DNA from: Marinitoga lauensis
Lineage (GTDB): Bacteria > Thermotogota > Thermotogae > Petrotogales > Petrotogaceae
DNA length: 64,000 nt
Reading direction: 5' to 3'
NCBI RefSeq assembly: GCF_004135675.1
Contig: NZ_QHLX01000003.1
Coordinates: 62,001 to 126,000, forward strand
Positions 1 to 8,775 of the stretch are shown here, in pieces. The notes beneath the pieces were generated by a model. That model ran no database searches. It was not told where the DNA came from and saw nothing but the letters and a program-made list of their open reading frames with translations. The first letter of the stretch is position 1. Each line of letters starts with the position of its first letter. A program made the translations under genes and the position numbers.

Positions 1-1354
1 GTCTGTATTTTGAAATTAAAGGTATGAGAAATACTGTAAAAAATATAAACAACTTAAAAGAAGAAATGAGAAAAATTATAAATGAAAATATACTTTTTGA
101 GAAAATCACATTGAGCAAATTTGATGCTATAAGGTATTTTGAAGAGGTTGAAGAACATGATAAGGCATTACTATTTAAGTATAGAAAAAAAACAACAGTA
201 AAAGTTTATAAATGTGGAGAGTATATAAATTATTTTTATGAATATATGCCACCATCGACAGGGTATATTGATAAATTTGATATTATTTCATACGATAAAG
301 GATTTATACTATTACACCCAACCAATATAAATCCAGATGAAATACCTGAATTTAAGCCATTACCCAAGTTGTCAGCAACGTTTATAGAATACAAAAAATG
401 GCTTGATATATTAAATATAAAAAGCGTTGGAGAATTAAATTCATTAATAGCTAAAGGTGTAAAAAAAAGTGGGGAATTAATTAGAATTTCAGAAGCTTTA
501 CACGAAAAAAATATGCAAACATTGCAGATGAAATAATTAAAAGAAAACATGTCAGGTTAATATGTTTAGCGGGTCCTTCTTCTTCAGGAAAAACTACAAG
601 TGCCAAAAGAATAGCTCTGGAATTAAAAGTTCATGGAAAGGAACCATTGCAAATATCGTTGGATAATTATTATATGGATTATGAAAAAATACCATTAACT
701 CCTGAAGGCAAAAAGGATCTTGAATCATTGAGAGCTTTAGATCTTGATTTACTAAATAGAAATTTAAAAGATTTAATAGAGGGAAAGGAAGTTGAATTAC
801 CATATTATAACTTTATTACTGGAAAAAGAGAATGGACTGGAAAAAAGGTGAAAGTGGGCAAAAATCAGCCTATTATAATAGAAGGTATTCATGGGTTAAA
901 TGAAAAATTGACAGAAAGTATTCCCAGAGATCAAAAGTTTAAAGTATATGTAAGCGCATTAATTCAAATGAATCTTGATGAAATGAATAGAATTCCAACT
1001 ACAGATACAAGATTAATTAGAAGGATAGTTAGAGATTATAATTTTAGGGGTGCAACAGCATTAAGGACTCTACAATTGTGGCCAGAAGTAAGAAAGGGTG
1101 AAGAAGAAAATATTTTCCCATATCAGGAAGAAGCAGATATAATGTTTAATTCATATTTAATATATGAGCTTCCTATATTAAAATTGTTTGCAGAGCCATT
1201 GCTATTGGAAATTGACAATACTTTATCTGAATATACAGAAGCAAAACGATTGCTGAGATTTTTAGACTATTTCTTGCCATTACCTGCAATTAATGAAGTG
1301 CCAAGAATATCTGTTTTAAGAGAGTTTATTGGAGACAGTGCATTTGAATATTAA
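1..1354 (+). CDS. Uridine-kinase-like nucleoside kinase, 5' end cut by window, frameshifted
   Basis: The reading frame is open to base 1, so the N-terminus lies outside the window. The first ~170 visible residues resemble the ThrRS-like N-terminal region found in Thermotogota uridine-kinase-related proteins. The second part carries a P-loop (GPSSSGKTTSAKR, about bases 570-610) and a phosphoribulokinase/uridine kinase core (SLDNYYMD, IEGIHGLN, and RLIRRIVRDYNFRG). The two parts are in different frames. One extra A in the A-run at about 504-510 restores a single protein reading HEKKYANIADEI. The enzyme family phosphorylates nucleosides with NTP in the cytosol; the exact substrate of this subfamily is not clear from sequence. 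No terminator hairpin is obvious after the stop. Confidence 0.8.
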
Positions 1355-1465
1355 GTTTGTCTAATGTACAAGATATTTTTATATATGTATGATATAATTG
1401 AAATATAAGACAAAAATTGTTTTAATTATTTGTAAAAAATTTAAAAGGATTTTGGAGGGTTATAT

Positions 1466-1822
1466 ATGCCGGGTTATGGAAGAGGACAGGGAAGATTTAG
1501 AAGAGGGTGGATTGAATCTTTTGTTCTTTTGATAATAGCAGAAGAACCTGCACATGGTTATGAAATAGCCAATAAATTATCTGATTTTGGGGTTATATTA
1601 AGTGGTATAGGTCAAATGGGTAATTTATATAGAACGCTGGCTAAGTTAGAAGATATGGGCTTGTTGTTACTGATTGGGACACAACTGATTCTGGGCCATC
1701 AAAGAAAATATACAAGATTACAGAAGATGGAATGAAGTTTTTAAAGAATTCAAAAAAGAGTTTGAAGAGTTTAAAAAATTATTGATATATATATTCAAAG
1801 AGTTGAGAAATTTGAAAAATAA
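1466..1822 (+). CDS. PadR-family transcriptional regulator, frameshifted
   Basis: An N-terminal winged helix is clear: ESFVLLIIAEEPAHGYEIANKL, then a loop and NLYRTLAKLEDMGL, as in PadR repressors. A good ribosome site (GGAGGG) lies six bases before the ATG. The frame is lost at about 1660-1672. The next frame continues with the PadR wing (VTDWDTTDSGPSKKIYKIT, then EDGMKFLK), and a further shift at about 1745 gives a charged helix (FKKEFEEFKKLL). The most natural stop is the TAA at 1820-1822, inside the terminator stem, which is common in this genome. The glycine/arginine-rich start (PGYGRGQGRFRRG) is typical of some PadR proteins. The target is unknown; no adjacent transporter is visible. 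Confidence 0.75.
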
Positions 1823-1842
1823 GTGCCGAAAGGCACTTATTT
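1816..1842 (+). terminator. Intrinsic terminator, copy 1 of a 27-bp direct repeat
   Basis: The stem is AATAAGTGCC / GGCACTTATT with a GAAA loop, followed by TTCAC. It ends the PadR gene. The same 27 bases occur again at 2046-2072 on the other side of repeat element A. Confidence 0.85.
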
Positions 1843-2045
1843 CACTTTGTAGACAAACTTATCTACTTATAAAGTATTTAAAAATAATATTCGCTCAGGC
1901 GGTGAAAATTCTTAAACTCTTCGCTTCGCGAAGGGTTTTAGGAAAAATATTTTTATTATAAAATAAAAAAACAACCTTAAACCTTTCGCTCCGCGAAATG
2001 TTTAGGATTCACTCATATTATTATTTCTTATTTTATTGATAGTTT
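1843..2045. repeat. Inverted-repeat element A (MITE-like), flanked by duplicated terminators
   Basis: This 203-bp stretch has no coding potential. Its left end (TGTAGACAA, then AATAATATTCGCTCAGG and GGTGAAAATTC) and right end (GGATTCACTCATATTATT, then TTCTTATTTTATTGAT) are imperfect inverted repeats of each other. They match the ends of the elements at 5312-5655, 14529-14759 and 30326-30556. Inside are two short palindromes of the TTCGC-GCGAA type (1914-1938 and 1978-2004). It may be a non-autonomous mobile element or a structured RNA. Confidence 0.7.
1914..2004. repeat. Two REP-like palindromes inside element A
   Basis: Hairpin 1 (1914-1938) pairs AAACTCTTCGC with GCGAAGGGTTT around TTC. 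Hairpin 2 (1978-2004) pairs TAAACCTTTCGC with GCGAAATGTTTA around TCC. Similar palindromes occur at 5423-5449, 5493-5522 and 52321-52347. Confidence 0.65.
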
Positions 2046-2073
2046 AAAATAAGTGCCGAAAGGCACTTATTTT
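2046..2073 (+). terminator. Intrinsic terminator, copy 2 of the 27-bp direct repeat
   Basis: It has the same stem and GAAA loop as the hairpin at 1816-1842, here followed by a better U-tract (TTTTTG). It lies directly upstream of the promoter of the next operon. Confidence 0.85.
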
Positions 2074-2075
2074 TG

Positions 2076-2104
2076 TTGACATAAAGGATAATATATGTTA
2101 TAAT
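2076..2104 (+). promoter_or_regulatory. Sigma-A promoter of the nucleotide-sugar operon
   Basis: TTGACA (2076-2081) and TATAAT (2099-2104) are separated by exactly 17 bases, a full consensus match. It is placed just after the second terminator copy and about 50 bases before the ATG at 2153. Confidence 0.9.
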
Positions 2105-2152
2105 TCACTCAGTGAATGAAAAATAAAAACTTCAATATTTGGAGGGGTTTAA

Positions 2153-3456
2153 ATGACTTTAATGGAAAAATTCAAAACAAAACGGCAAAAATTGGGGTTA
2201 TTGGACTTGGTTATGTAGGATTACCTCTGGCAGTGGAAAAAGCAAAAGCAGGTTATACTGTTATTGGTTTTGATGTGCAGGAAAAGAAAGTTGAAATGGT
2301 TAACAAGGGAATTAATTATATTGGAGATGTTGTTAATGAAGAGTTGGAAGTTTTAGTGAAAGAAGGGAAAATTACTGCAACAACAAATTTTGATGAATTA
2401 GCGAATTGTGATGCTGTAATGATATGTGTCCCCACACCGCTTGATAAATTTAAACAGCCAGATTTACAATATGTTGTTGCTTCAACCAGAGAATTGGCTA
2501 AAAGATTACACAAAGATATGTTAATTACCCTGGAAAGTACAACATATCCAGGAACAACAGAAGAAGTAATGCTGCCTATTTTAGAAGAAACAGGATTAAA
2601 GGTAGGAAAAGATTTTTATTTAGCCTTTTCACCAGAAAGGGTGGATCCAGGAAATTTAAGATTTAAAACTAAAAATACACCAAAAGTTGTTGGAGGAGTA
2701 ACTGAAGAATGTACAAAACATGCGAAGGCATTATATGAAAATGTACTTGAAGCAGAAGTTTTTGCAGTATCGTCTCCTAAAGAAGCAGAAATGGCAAAAA
2801 TATTGGAAAATACATTTAGAATAGTAAATATTGCTTTAATTAATGAAATGGCAGTAGTTGCAAAGAAATTAGGCATAAATATATGGGAAGTTATTGATGC
2901 AGCTGCTACCAAACCTTTTGGATTCATGCCTTTCTATCCAGGTCCTGGTGTTGGAGGTCATTGTATCCCAATTGATCCATTTTATTTAACTTATAAAGCA
3001 AGGGCTGTAGACTATCATACACGATTAATTGAAATGGCTGGAGAAATTAATGACGCAATGCCAGAATATGTTGTTTCCAGACTTCAGGATATTCTTAATG
3101 ATAGAAAGAAATGTTTAAATGGAGCTAAGGTTTTATTGCTTGGTGTAGCATATAAAAATGATATTGATGATTTAAGAGAATCTCCAGCGCTAAAGGTTAT
3201 AGAACACCTTGAAAAGAAACATGCGGATATTATTATTCATGATCCATATATTCCAGAATTTAAACATGATGGAAAAGAATATAAAAGTGTGGAATTGACA
3301 AAGGAGTTATTGGAAAGTGTTGATGCAGTTGTTTTAACAACAGCACACTCAAATGTTGATTATGAATTTGTGTTAGAACATGCTCCATTTTTATTTGATA
3401 CAAAAAATAAAACTAAGAATATTGAGAAGAATAAAGAAAAAGTTATATTGTTATAA
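2153..3456 (+). CDS. wbpA: UDP-N-acetyl-hexosamine 6-dehydrogenase (WbpA/WecC type)
   Basis: This is a nucleotide-sugar dehydrogenase that oxidises a UDP-HexNAc to the uronic acid with NAD+. It shows a Rossmann glycine motif (IGVIGLGYVGLPLAVEKA), the catalytic region of the family (PGPGVGGHCIPIDPFYL, with the catalytic Cys) and the C-terminal UDP-binding domain (LLLGVAYKNDIDDLRESP). The best start is ATG 2153, seven bases after GGAGGGG. A longer start at 2116 would read through that ribosome site. One A is missing at about 2174-2177, which shifts the first eight codons out of frame. It is the first gene of an operon with the next two. The likely product is an acetamido-uronic acid for surface polysaccharide. 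Confidence 0.88.
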
Positions 3457-3477
3457 TAATAAAAAGGAGATGCGGTT

Positions 3478-4563
3478 ATGATTAGATTAGCTTTAATTGG
3501 TTGTGGAAGAATAGCAACTAAAAAACATACAGAAGCTATAATAGCAAATAAAGAGCTATTTGAGCTTGTAGCAGTTGTAGATCCTGTAAAAGAAAAAGCA
3601 GAAAATGTTGCAAATATTATAGAAAACGCTGGATTAAACAGACCAGAAGTATATAAAGATTATAAAGAAGTGTTAAAAAGAGAAGATATTGATATGGTGT
3701 CTATTGCTACAGAAAGTGGATATCATTATCAAATATCAATAGATGCGATGAATAGCGGAAAACATGTCTTGGTAGAAAAACCAATGGCATTGTCTACTAA
3801 AGAAATAGATCATATGATTCAAGTATCAAAAGAAAAAGCTTTAAAATTGGGTGTTTGTTTTCAAAATAGATTTAATCCACCAATTCAAGAATTGAGAAAA
3901 AAACTTGAAAATGGTGAATTTGGTAAGTTATTACATGGACAAATTTCAATAAGGTGGAATAGGAACAAATCATATTATGAACAGGCACCATGGAGAGGAA
4001 CATGGGAATTAGATGGTGGAACTTTAATGAATCAATGTACACACGGTATCGATTTATTACAATGGACTTTTGGAGATATTGAAGAAATATCTGGAAGAAT
4101 TGAGAATTTTAATCATCCATATATAGAAGCAGAAGATTTTGGAAGCGCTATAATAAAATTTAAAAATGGTGCAGTTGGAATTATTGAAGGAACAGCAAAT
4201 GTTTATCCTAAAAATTTAGAGGAAACATTATCTGTATTTGGAGAGAAGGGAACTGTTGTAATTGGAGGTCTTGCAGTTAATAAAATAGAAACATGGAGAT
4301 TTGAAAATGAAGATTCACATCCATTTCAGAATTTACCTGATCCAGATACTGTATATGGTGCAGGCCATGTTCCTTTATATAAAGATTTTTACGAAGCAAT
4401 TGTAAAAGACAGAAAGCCATATATTTCTGGAGAAGATGGAAAAAGAGCAGTTGAAATTGTTTTAGCTATATATAAATCGGCAAAAGAAGGTAAACCTGTT
4501 AAATTCCCATTTGAATTTTCTACAGAAGAAATGAAAGGATATTTTAAGAAGGTGAAAAAATGA
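3478..4563 (+). CDS. wbpB: Gfo/Idh/MocA-family oxidoreductase (WbpB-like)
   Basis: A 361-residue NAD-dependent sugar oxidoreductase. The N-terminal Rossmann fold (LALIGCGRIATKKH) and the conserved EKP motif (HVLVEKPMAL) are present, as is the C-terminal sheet domain with WRGTWELDGGTLMNQCTHGIDL. The closest named family is WbpB/WlbA, which oxidises the 3-position of UDP-GlcNAcA before transamination. It follows the dehydrogenase by 21 bases with an AAGGAG site. It overlaps the acyltransferase start by four bases (ATGA), so the three are co-transcribed. The aminotransferase (WbpE) expected between these steps is not in the window. Confidence 0.85.
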   Translation: MIRLALIGCGRIATKKHTEAIIANKELFELVAVVDPVKEKAENVANIIENAGLNRPEVYKDYKEVLKREDIDMVSIATESGYHYQISIDAMNSGKHVLVEKPMALSTKEIDHMIQVSKEKALKLGVCFQNRFNPPIQELRKKLENGEFGKLLHGQISIRWNRNKSYYEQAPWRGTWELDGGTLMNQCTHGIDLLQWTFGDIEEISGRIENFNHPYIEAEDFGSAIIKFKNGAVGIIEGTANVYPKNLEETLSVFGEKGTVVIGGLAVNKIETWRFENEDSHPFQNLPDPDTVYGAGHVPLYKDFYEAIVKDRKPYISGEDGKRAVEIVLAIYKSAKEGKPVKFPFEFSTEEMKGYFKKVKK

Positions 4564-5304
4564 TTTCTGAATATGCTCAAATTCATGATACTGTGAAATT
4601 AGGTCATAATATAGAGATTGAAGAAAATGTAATAATTGAAGAGAATGTAAGATTAGGAAATAATGTGGTTATTAAAAAAGATACTATTATAAAAAAAGGT
4701 AGTGTAATTGCAGATAATACTGTTTTAGGTAAAAAACCATTTAAGGCATCAAATTCTGCTGTAACTAAAGAAAAGGAATTAGATCCTTTAATAATTGGTG
4801 AATATGTAACAATAGGTGCAAATTGTGTGATATACAGAGGAGCAAAATTAAATAATTTCGTTTTTGTTGGAGATTTAGCAAGTATTAGAGAAGATGTTGA
4901 AATAGGGGAGTATACCATTATTGGTAGAGGGTTGCAGTAGAAAATCAGACGAAAATTGGGAAAAAAGTAAAGATTGAAACCAATGCATATATTACAGCAT
5001 TATCAACAATTGAGGATTATTGTTTTGTTGCACCTGAAGTTACATTTACAAACGATAATTTTTTAGGAAGAACAGAAGATAGAAAAAAATATTTTAAAGG
5101 TGCAACGTTGAAAAGAGGCGCGAGGATTGGAGCGAATTCCACTATTTTACCCGGGATTGAAATAGGGGAAGATGCTCTTGTTGCAGCTGGATCAGTAGTT
5201 ACAAAAGTGTTCCTGCAAGAAAAATTGTAATGGGAAGTCCTGCGAAGGTTTATAAGGATGTACCTGAAGAACAATTGTTGGAAAATCAGAGTTATTATAA
5301 GTAA
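4560..5304 (+). CDS. wbpD: Left-handed beta-helix N-acetyltransferase (WbpD-like), frameshifted
   Basis: Repeated hexapeptides ([19 protein letters not shown], then [37 protein letters not shown]) mark a trimeric acyltransferase. After a frame change at about 4930 it continues with [17 protein letters not shown] and [28 protein letters not shown] second shift at about 5208 leads to the typical end [14 protein letters not shown]. The family transfers acetyl from acetyl-CoA to the 3-amino group of a UDP-diamino-uronic acid. With the two genes before it, this suggests synthesis of a GlcNAc(3NAc)A-type sugar. The stop (5302-5304) lies eight bases before repeat element B, with no separate terminator. 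Confidence 0.83.
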
Positions 5305-5311
5305 AGCCAAA

Positions 5312-5655
5312 CCTCAGACTGTTGACAAAAAAATAAGAAAAAATAATATGAGCGAATCTTTAAAAATTCCAAAGATATTTAATAGAATAAAAAATAAAAC
5401 GAATGAAGACTCGCAGATTGCCTTATCATTTCGCTTCGCGAAAGGATAAATATGTTTAAAAATAAGAATTTAATAAAAATTTTCTAAAATCCTTAACCCC
5501 TTCGCTCCGCGAAGAGTTTAAGCAATCAAGCGTCTGAATGAGTTTTATTTTTAGTCTATTTTTGAGGATTAAGAAAATTCACCGGGTAAAAAACATTATT
5601 TTTTATTTTATTCCTTTTTTGATTATTTTATTTTGTACTTTGTCTTCAATCTCAA
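5312..5655. repeat. Inverted-repeat element B, same family as A/C/D in reverse orientation
   Basis: The left end (CAGACTGTTGACAAAA, AATAATATGAGCGAATC) is the reverse complement of the right end of element C. The right end (GAAAATTCACCGGGT, TTATTTTGTACTTTGTC) is the reverse complement of the left end of elements C and D. Two TTCGC-GCGAA palindromes lie inside, at 5423-5449 and 5493-5522. At about 344 bp it is the longest copy. It fills the gap between the convergent acyltransferase and epimerase genes. Unlike A, C and D it has a hairpin on one side only. Confidence 0.65.
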
Positions 5656-6643
5656 ACCTTCTGCTTTGCAGAAGGTTGATTTTTTATCCATGAAATAGTA
5701 TCTTTTATTGCTTCATATAGTGGACGGGGATTGTAATTTAGTTCTTTTTGAGCTTTTTTGTGGGAGAACTTATAAAATCTGTTTAAAGTATATACACTAT
5801 ATGGACTGAGGGAGAGATTTTTCTTTGTATTTGTAAGATAATAAAAAAAAGTAAGGTAAGATATGATATAGGAATTTGATGGTGAAATAAATTTAATCTT
5901 TGTATTTTTTCCTGTTGCTTTTTCTAAATAGTAAAAGATCTTTCTCATAGACAGATTTTCACCGCTTAAAATATACTTTTCATTATCTTTTTTGAAGCTT
6001 CTATTATACCCTCGACGACATTCCTAACGTCTACAAAATCAAAAGCTCCATCAACACAATATTTAATCTTTCCGTCAATATAATCTTTAAAAACTTTAAA
6101 TATTTCAGAATTTTTATAATCATATGGCCCTATTATTCCAGTGGGAAAAACAATAGTAGCGTTTATTTCTTTTCTTCTGATTGCCTCTAAAATCTTTAAT
6201 GTTGCAATAGCTTTTGATTTTCCATAAGCCCCAGTGGTTCTTTTTGGATTAATAGGAGTATCTTCCTCAATTGTAGCTCCTTTTTCTATTTCTGCAAATG
6301 CATGAACAGAACTTACATATAATAATTTTTCTACACGATTATCTTTTACTGCTTTTATTATATTTTCAACACCACCAATATTCACTGAATATACGAGTTT
6401 ATCCTTCCAGGGTAATAATGAGATTATTGCAGCTAGATGGAAAACCTTTTCAACATTTTTACAAGCATTTTTTACGGCATTATAATCTCTTATATCGCCA
6501 TAAATAATATCTAAATTCATTCCATCGAAAATAGATATATCTTCATCTGGTAAAACAAATATACGAATTTTTTCTCCTTGGTCATAAAGCTTTTTAACAA
6601 GAACATTCCCTATATGTCCAGTAGCACCGGTGATTAAAATCAT
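5652..6643 (-). CDS. NAD-dependent epimerase/dehydratase (extended SDR), frameshifted
   Basis: The N-terminus has the Rossmann motif (ILITGATGHIGNVLVKKL) and the active site YGKSK (about residue 150) with an upstream SSVHAF stretch, as in dihydroflavonol-4-reductase-like extended SDRs. A frame change near 5960 joins the second half (ENLSMRKIFYYLEKATGK through ELNYNPRPLYEAIKDTISWI), a typical C-terminus. The start at 6643 is nine bases after AGGAG; an ATG at 6652 overlaps that site and is less likely. The substrate is unknown. It lies 45 bases downstream of a MarR gene and is probably in the same transcript. Confidence 0.78.
5655..5677. terminator. Hairpin at the convergent gene end
   Basis: A perfect stem AACCTTCTGC / GCAGAAGGTT has a TTT loop. 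On the plus strand it is followed by GATTTTTT, a usable U-tract. On the minus strand it overlaps the last codons of the epimerase gene as read here. Confidence 0.6.
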
Positions 6644-6687
6644 ATTAATCATCTCCTGAAGATGAATTATTATAGATTTCCATTATT

Positions 6688-7086
6688 TTATAAAACCCTT
6701 TGAAATAATTTCAAAGTCTTTTTAGAAACTTTAGACATAAAATCATTAAACATTATTTTAAAGTTTTTAAGTGTTTCTTCGAATACCTTTTCGCCTTTTG
6801 ATATGAGCGAAATAAGAATTACTCTTCTATCTTTATTGCTTCGTATTCTTTCAACATATCCCTTTTTTTCCAGACTATCTACAATATTTGTAATATTACT
6901 CTTTGTTGTTGAAAATTTTTTTGCTAAATTGGTCATTTTTTGTGGTCCTTTTAATCCAATATACAATACAACATAAAATTCCAGTGTTTTTAATTTTTCT
7001 GCTTCTGAAAAATCTGATACTATTCTGGTAAAATTAGAAATAAAATCAAAAAGTAATTCAAATGTTTGTTCCGGATTTATTGGCAT
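6688..7086 (-). CDS. MarR-family transcriptional regulator
   Basis: A 132-residue protein with the MarR winged helix: LAKKFSTTKSNITNIVDSLEKKGYVERIRSNKDRRVILISLISKG includes the recognition helix and the DRR wing. The start follows GGAGGGAT. It sits upstream of the SDR gene and may be autoregulated through the inverted repeat in its leader. The C-terminus ends soon after the last helix and could be shortened by an indel near 6690-6700, since a few more residues are readable in another frame. The ligand and other targets are unknown. Confidence 0.85.
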   Translation of the reverse strand: MPINPEQTFELLFDFISNFTRIVSDFSEAEKLKTLEFYVVLYIGLKGPQKMTNLAKKFSTTKSNITNIVDSLEKKGYVERIRSNKDRRVILISLISKGEKVFEETLKNFKIMFNDFMSKVSKKTLKLFQRVL

Positions 7087-7118
7087 ATTATCCCTCCTGC
7101 TTTTAGTTTATTATTTAG

Positions 7119-7139
7119 ACTATTAAAAAAATAAATAGT
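7119..7139. promoter_or_regulatory. Candidate MarR operator
   Basis: An inverted repeat ACTATT-N9-AATAGT sits about 35 bases upstream of the marR start. Its position and symmetry suit an autoregulatory operator, but this is inferred from symmetry only. Confidence 0.35.
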
Positions 7140-7169
7140 TCAAAAAATGAATTAATTTTATTAAAAATA

Positions 7170-7194
7170 AATCGGATGGTGTAACCATCCGATT
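7170..7194 (-). terminator. Terminator of the ammonium transporter gene
   Basis: Stem AATCGGATGG / CCATCCGATT with a 5-base loop. On the minus strand it is followed by TATTTTTAAT. It lies directly after the amt stop codon. Confidence 0.8.
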
Positions 7195-7201
7195 ATTATG
7201 A

Positions 7202-8408
7202 TTAAAAGTAAGCTTCTTCTCCAAATTCTGCTTTATCAAGACCCTCTATTTCGGCTTCTCCGCTAACTCTAATAGGAGTTATTTTATTTATTAACCATAA
7301 TGCTACATATGTAAAGATGAAAGCATAAATTGAAACCGATGTCACAGCAATAAATTCTTTCCAGAAGAAGGTAGCATTACCATAAAATAATCCATTAGCT
7401 CCATTGGCATTTACAGCTTTTGTTGCAAATAATCCTAATAAAAGGATACCAAGGTAACCACCTACACCGTGAACACCCATACATCAAGTGCATCGTCCCA
7501 TCCTTTTTTATTTTTATAAAAAACAGCAGCATAACTGACAATTGAAGCTATTATTCCAATTAGCATTGAAGATTGTATAGTAACGTATCCAGCAGCTGGT
7601 GTAATAGTTGCTAATCCTGCAACAGCACCTGTTAACATACCTAAAATTTTTGGTTTCTTTTCAAAAATTACAGCTAAAATTAACCATGTTATAGCAGCAA
7701 AAGAAGCAGCAACATCAGTATTTAAAAATGCGTTAGCAGTTACAGCATCTACTCTTAATTCGCTACCAGCATTAAAGCCATACCATCCAAACCACAATAA
7801 ACCTGTTCCTAAAGCAACAAGAGGGATACTATGAGGCTTTGTGTTTGCATTTTTCCTTTTACCCACAAAAAATACCGAAGCTAAAGCGGCTGCTCCAGCA
7901 CTTGCGTGAACAACGATTCCTCCTGCAAAATCTAAAACTCCCCATTTTTGGAATAAACCTCCACCCAAACCATATGAACTAAAGGAAAATAAACAAAAAT
8001 CAACCAAACAGTTAAAAATAACATGTATGCTTTAAATTTTACCCTATCGGCAAAAGCACCGGTGATAAGAGCAGGAGTTATAATAGCAAACATCATCTGA
8101 TAGGCTACGAATACAATCATAGGGATACCTGTATTAGCACCGAATGGAGTTGTAACGGAAATTCCATGAAGGAATAAATATTTTGAATTACCAATTATTC
8201 CACCAATATCATTACCAAAACTCATAGTAAAACCGAATATTACCCATAAAATGGTAGTCCATCCCATAGAGACAAAACTTTGCATCATAATAGTCAAAAC
8301 GTTCTTTCGACTAACCAATCCTCCATAAAAAAATGCAAGACCTGGAGTCATAAGCATTACCAAGCTTGTGGCAAGTAACATGAAAGCTGTGTTGCCGGTA
8401 TCAAACAT
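7202..8408 (-). CDS. amtB: Ammonium transporter (AmtB family), two frameshifts
   Basis: Three consecutive minus-strand pieces make one Amt channel of about 400 residues. The N-terminus (FMLLATSLVMLMTPGLAFFY) holds the first helix signature and is followed by GGLVSRKNVL and the gate region (QMMFAIITPALITGAFADR). After a shift at about 7990 come DFAGGIVVHASAGAAALAS and WFGWYGFNAGSEL, and the third piece begins HGVGGYLGILLLGLFAT. The pore histidines are in VVHASAG and VHGVGG, and about 11 helices are expected. It imports NH4+/NH3 at the membrane. No glnK/glnB follows, because the gene ends at a terminator. The shifts are near 7990 and 7470. Confidence 0.9.
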
Positions 8409-8463
8409 TTTTTCACCCCTTTACAAAAAATTTTCCCACCCCCTGAAAAATTTATGCAGAAAA

Positions 8464-8492
8464 ATTATAGCTCTAATATATGAACAAATCAA
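8464..8492 (-). promoter_or_regulatory. Promoter of amtB, in a 367-bp AT-rich intergenic region
   Basis: On the minus strand TTGATT (8487-8492) and TATAAT (8464-8469) are 17 bases apart. The rest of 8409-8775 is very AT-rich and divergently flanked; I see no other clear element there. Confidence 0.65.
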
Positions 8493-8775
8493 ATTTGAAT
8501 TTATAAGAATTCAAAAAATTATTTTGTTTAATAACTGAAAATTGATTGTCATTACTTGAAATATAAGTTTTTAACTGATTTTATTGATTTTAGTAAATTG
8601 TTGGAATTTTATTAAATTCAACATTGAGAATTTATATTGTTTATGTTAAAATATATATAAATACACATATAAATATTAATATTAAAATTAAAGAAAAGAA
8701 AATTATATTCGATAAATATATAGATAAATTAGATATATTATAATAACAGTATATTTATAAATCGGAGGTGGGATT

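Noticed and set aside
1816-2073. CRISPR-like repeat-spacer-repeat arrangement of the 27-bp repeats
   Set aside because: There are only two copies, they are intrinsic terminators, the interval is about 200 bp, and there are no cas genes.
2116-2152. N-terminal extension of the UDP-sugar dehydrogenase
   Set aside because: The segment contains the ribosome-binding GGAGG, and the frame from ATG 2153 gives the better family N-terminus after restoring one base.
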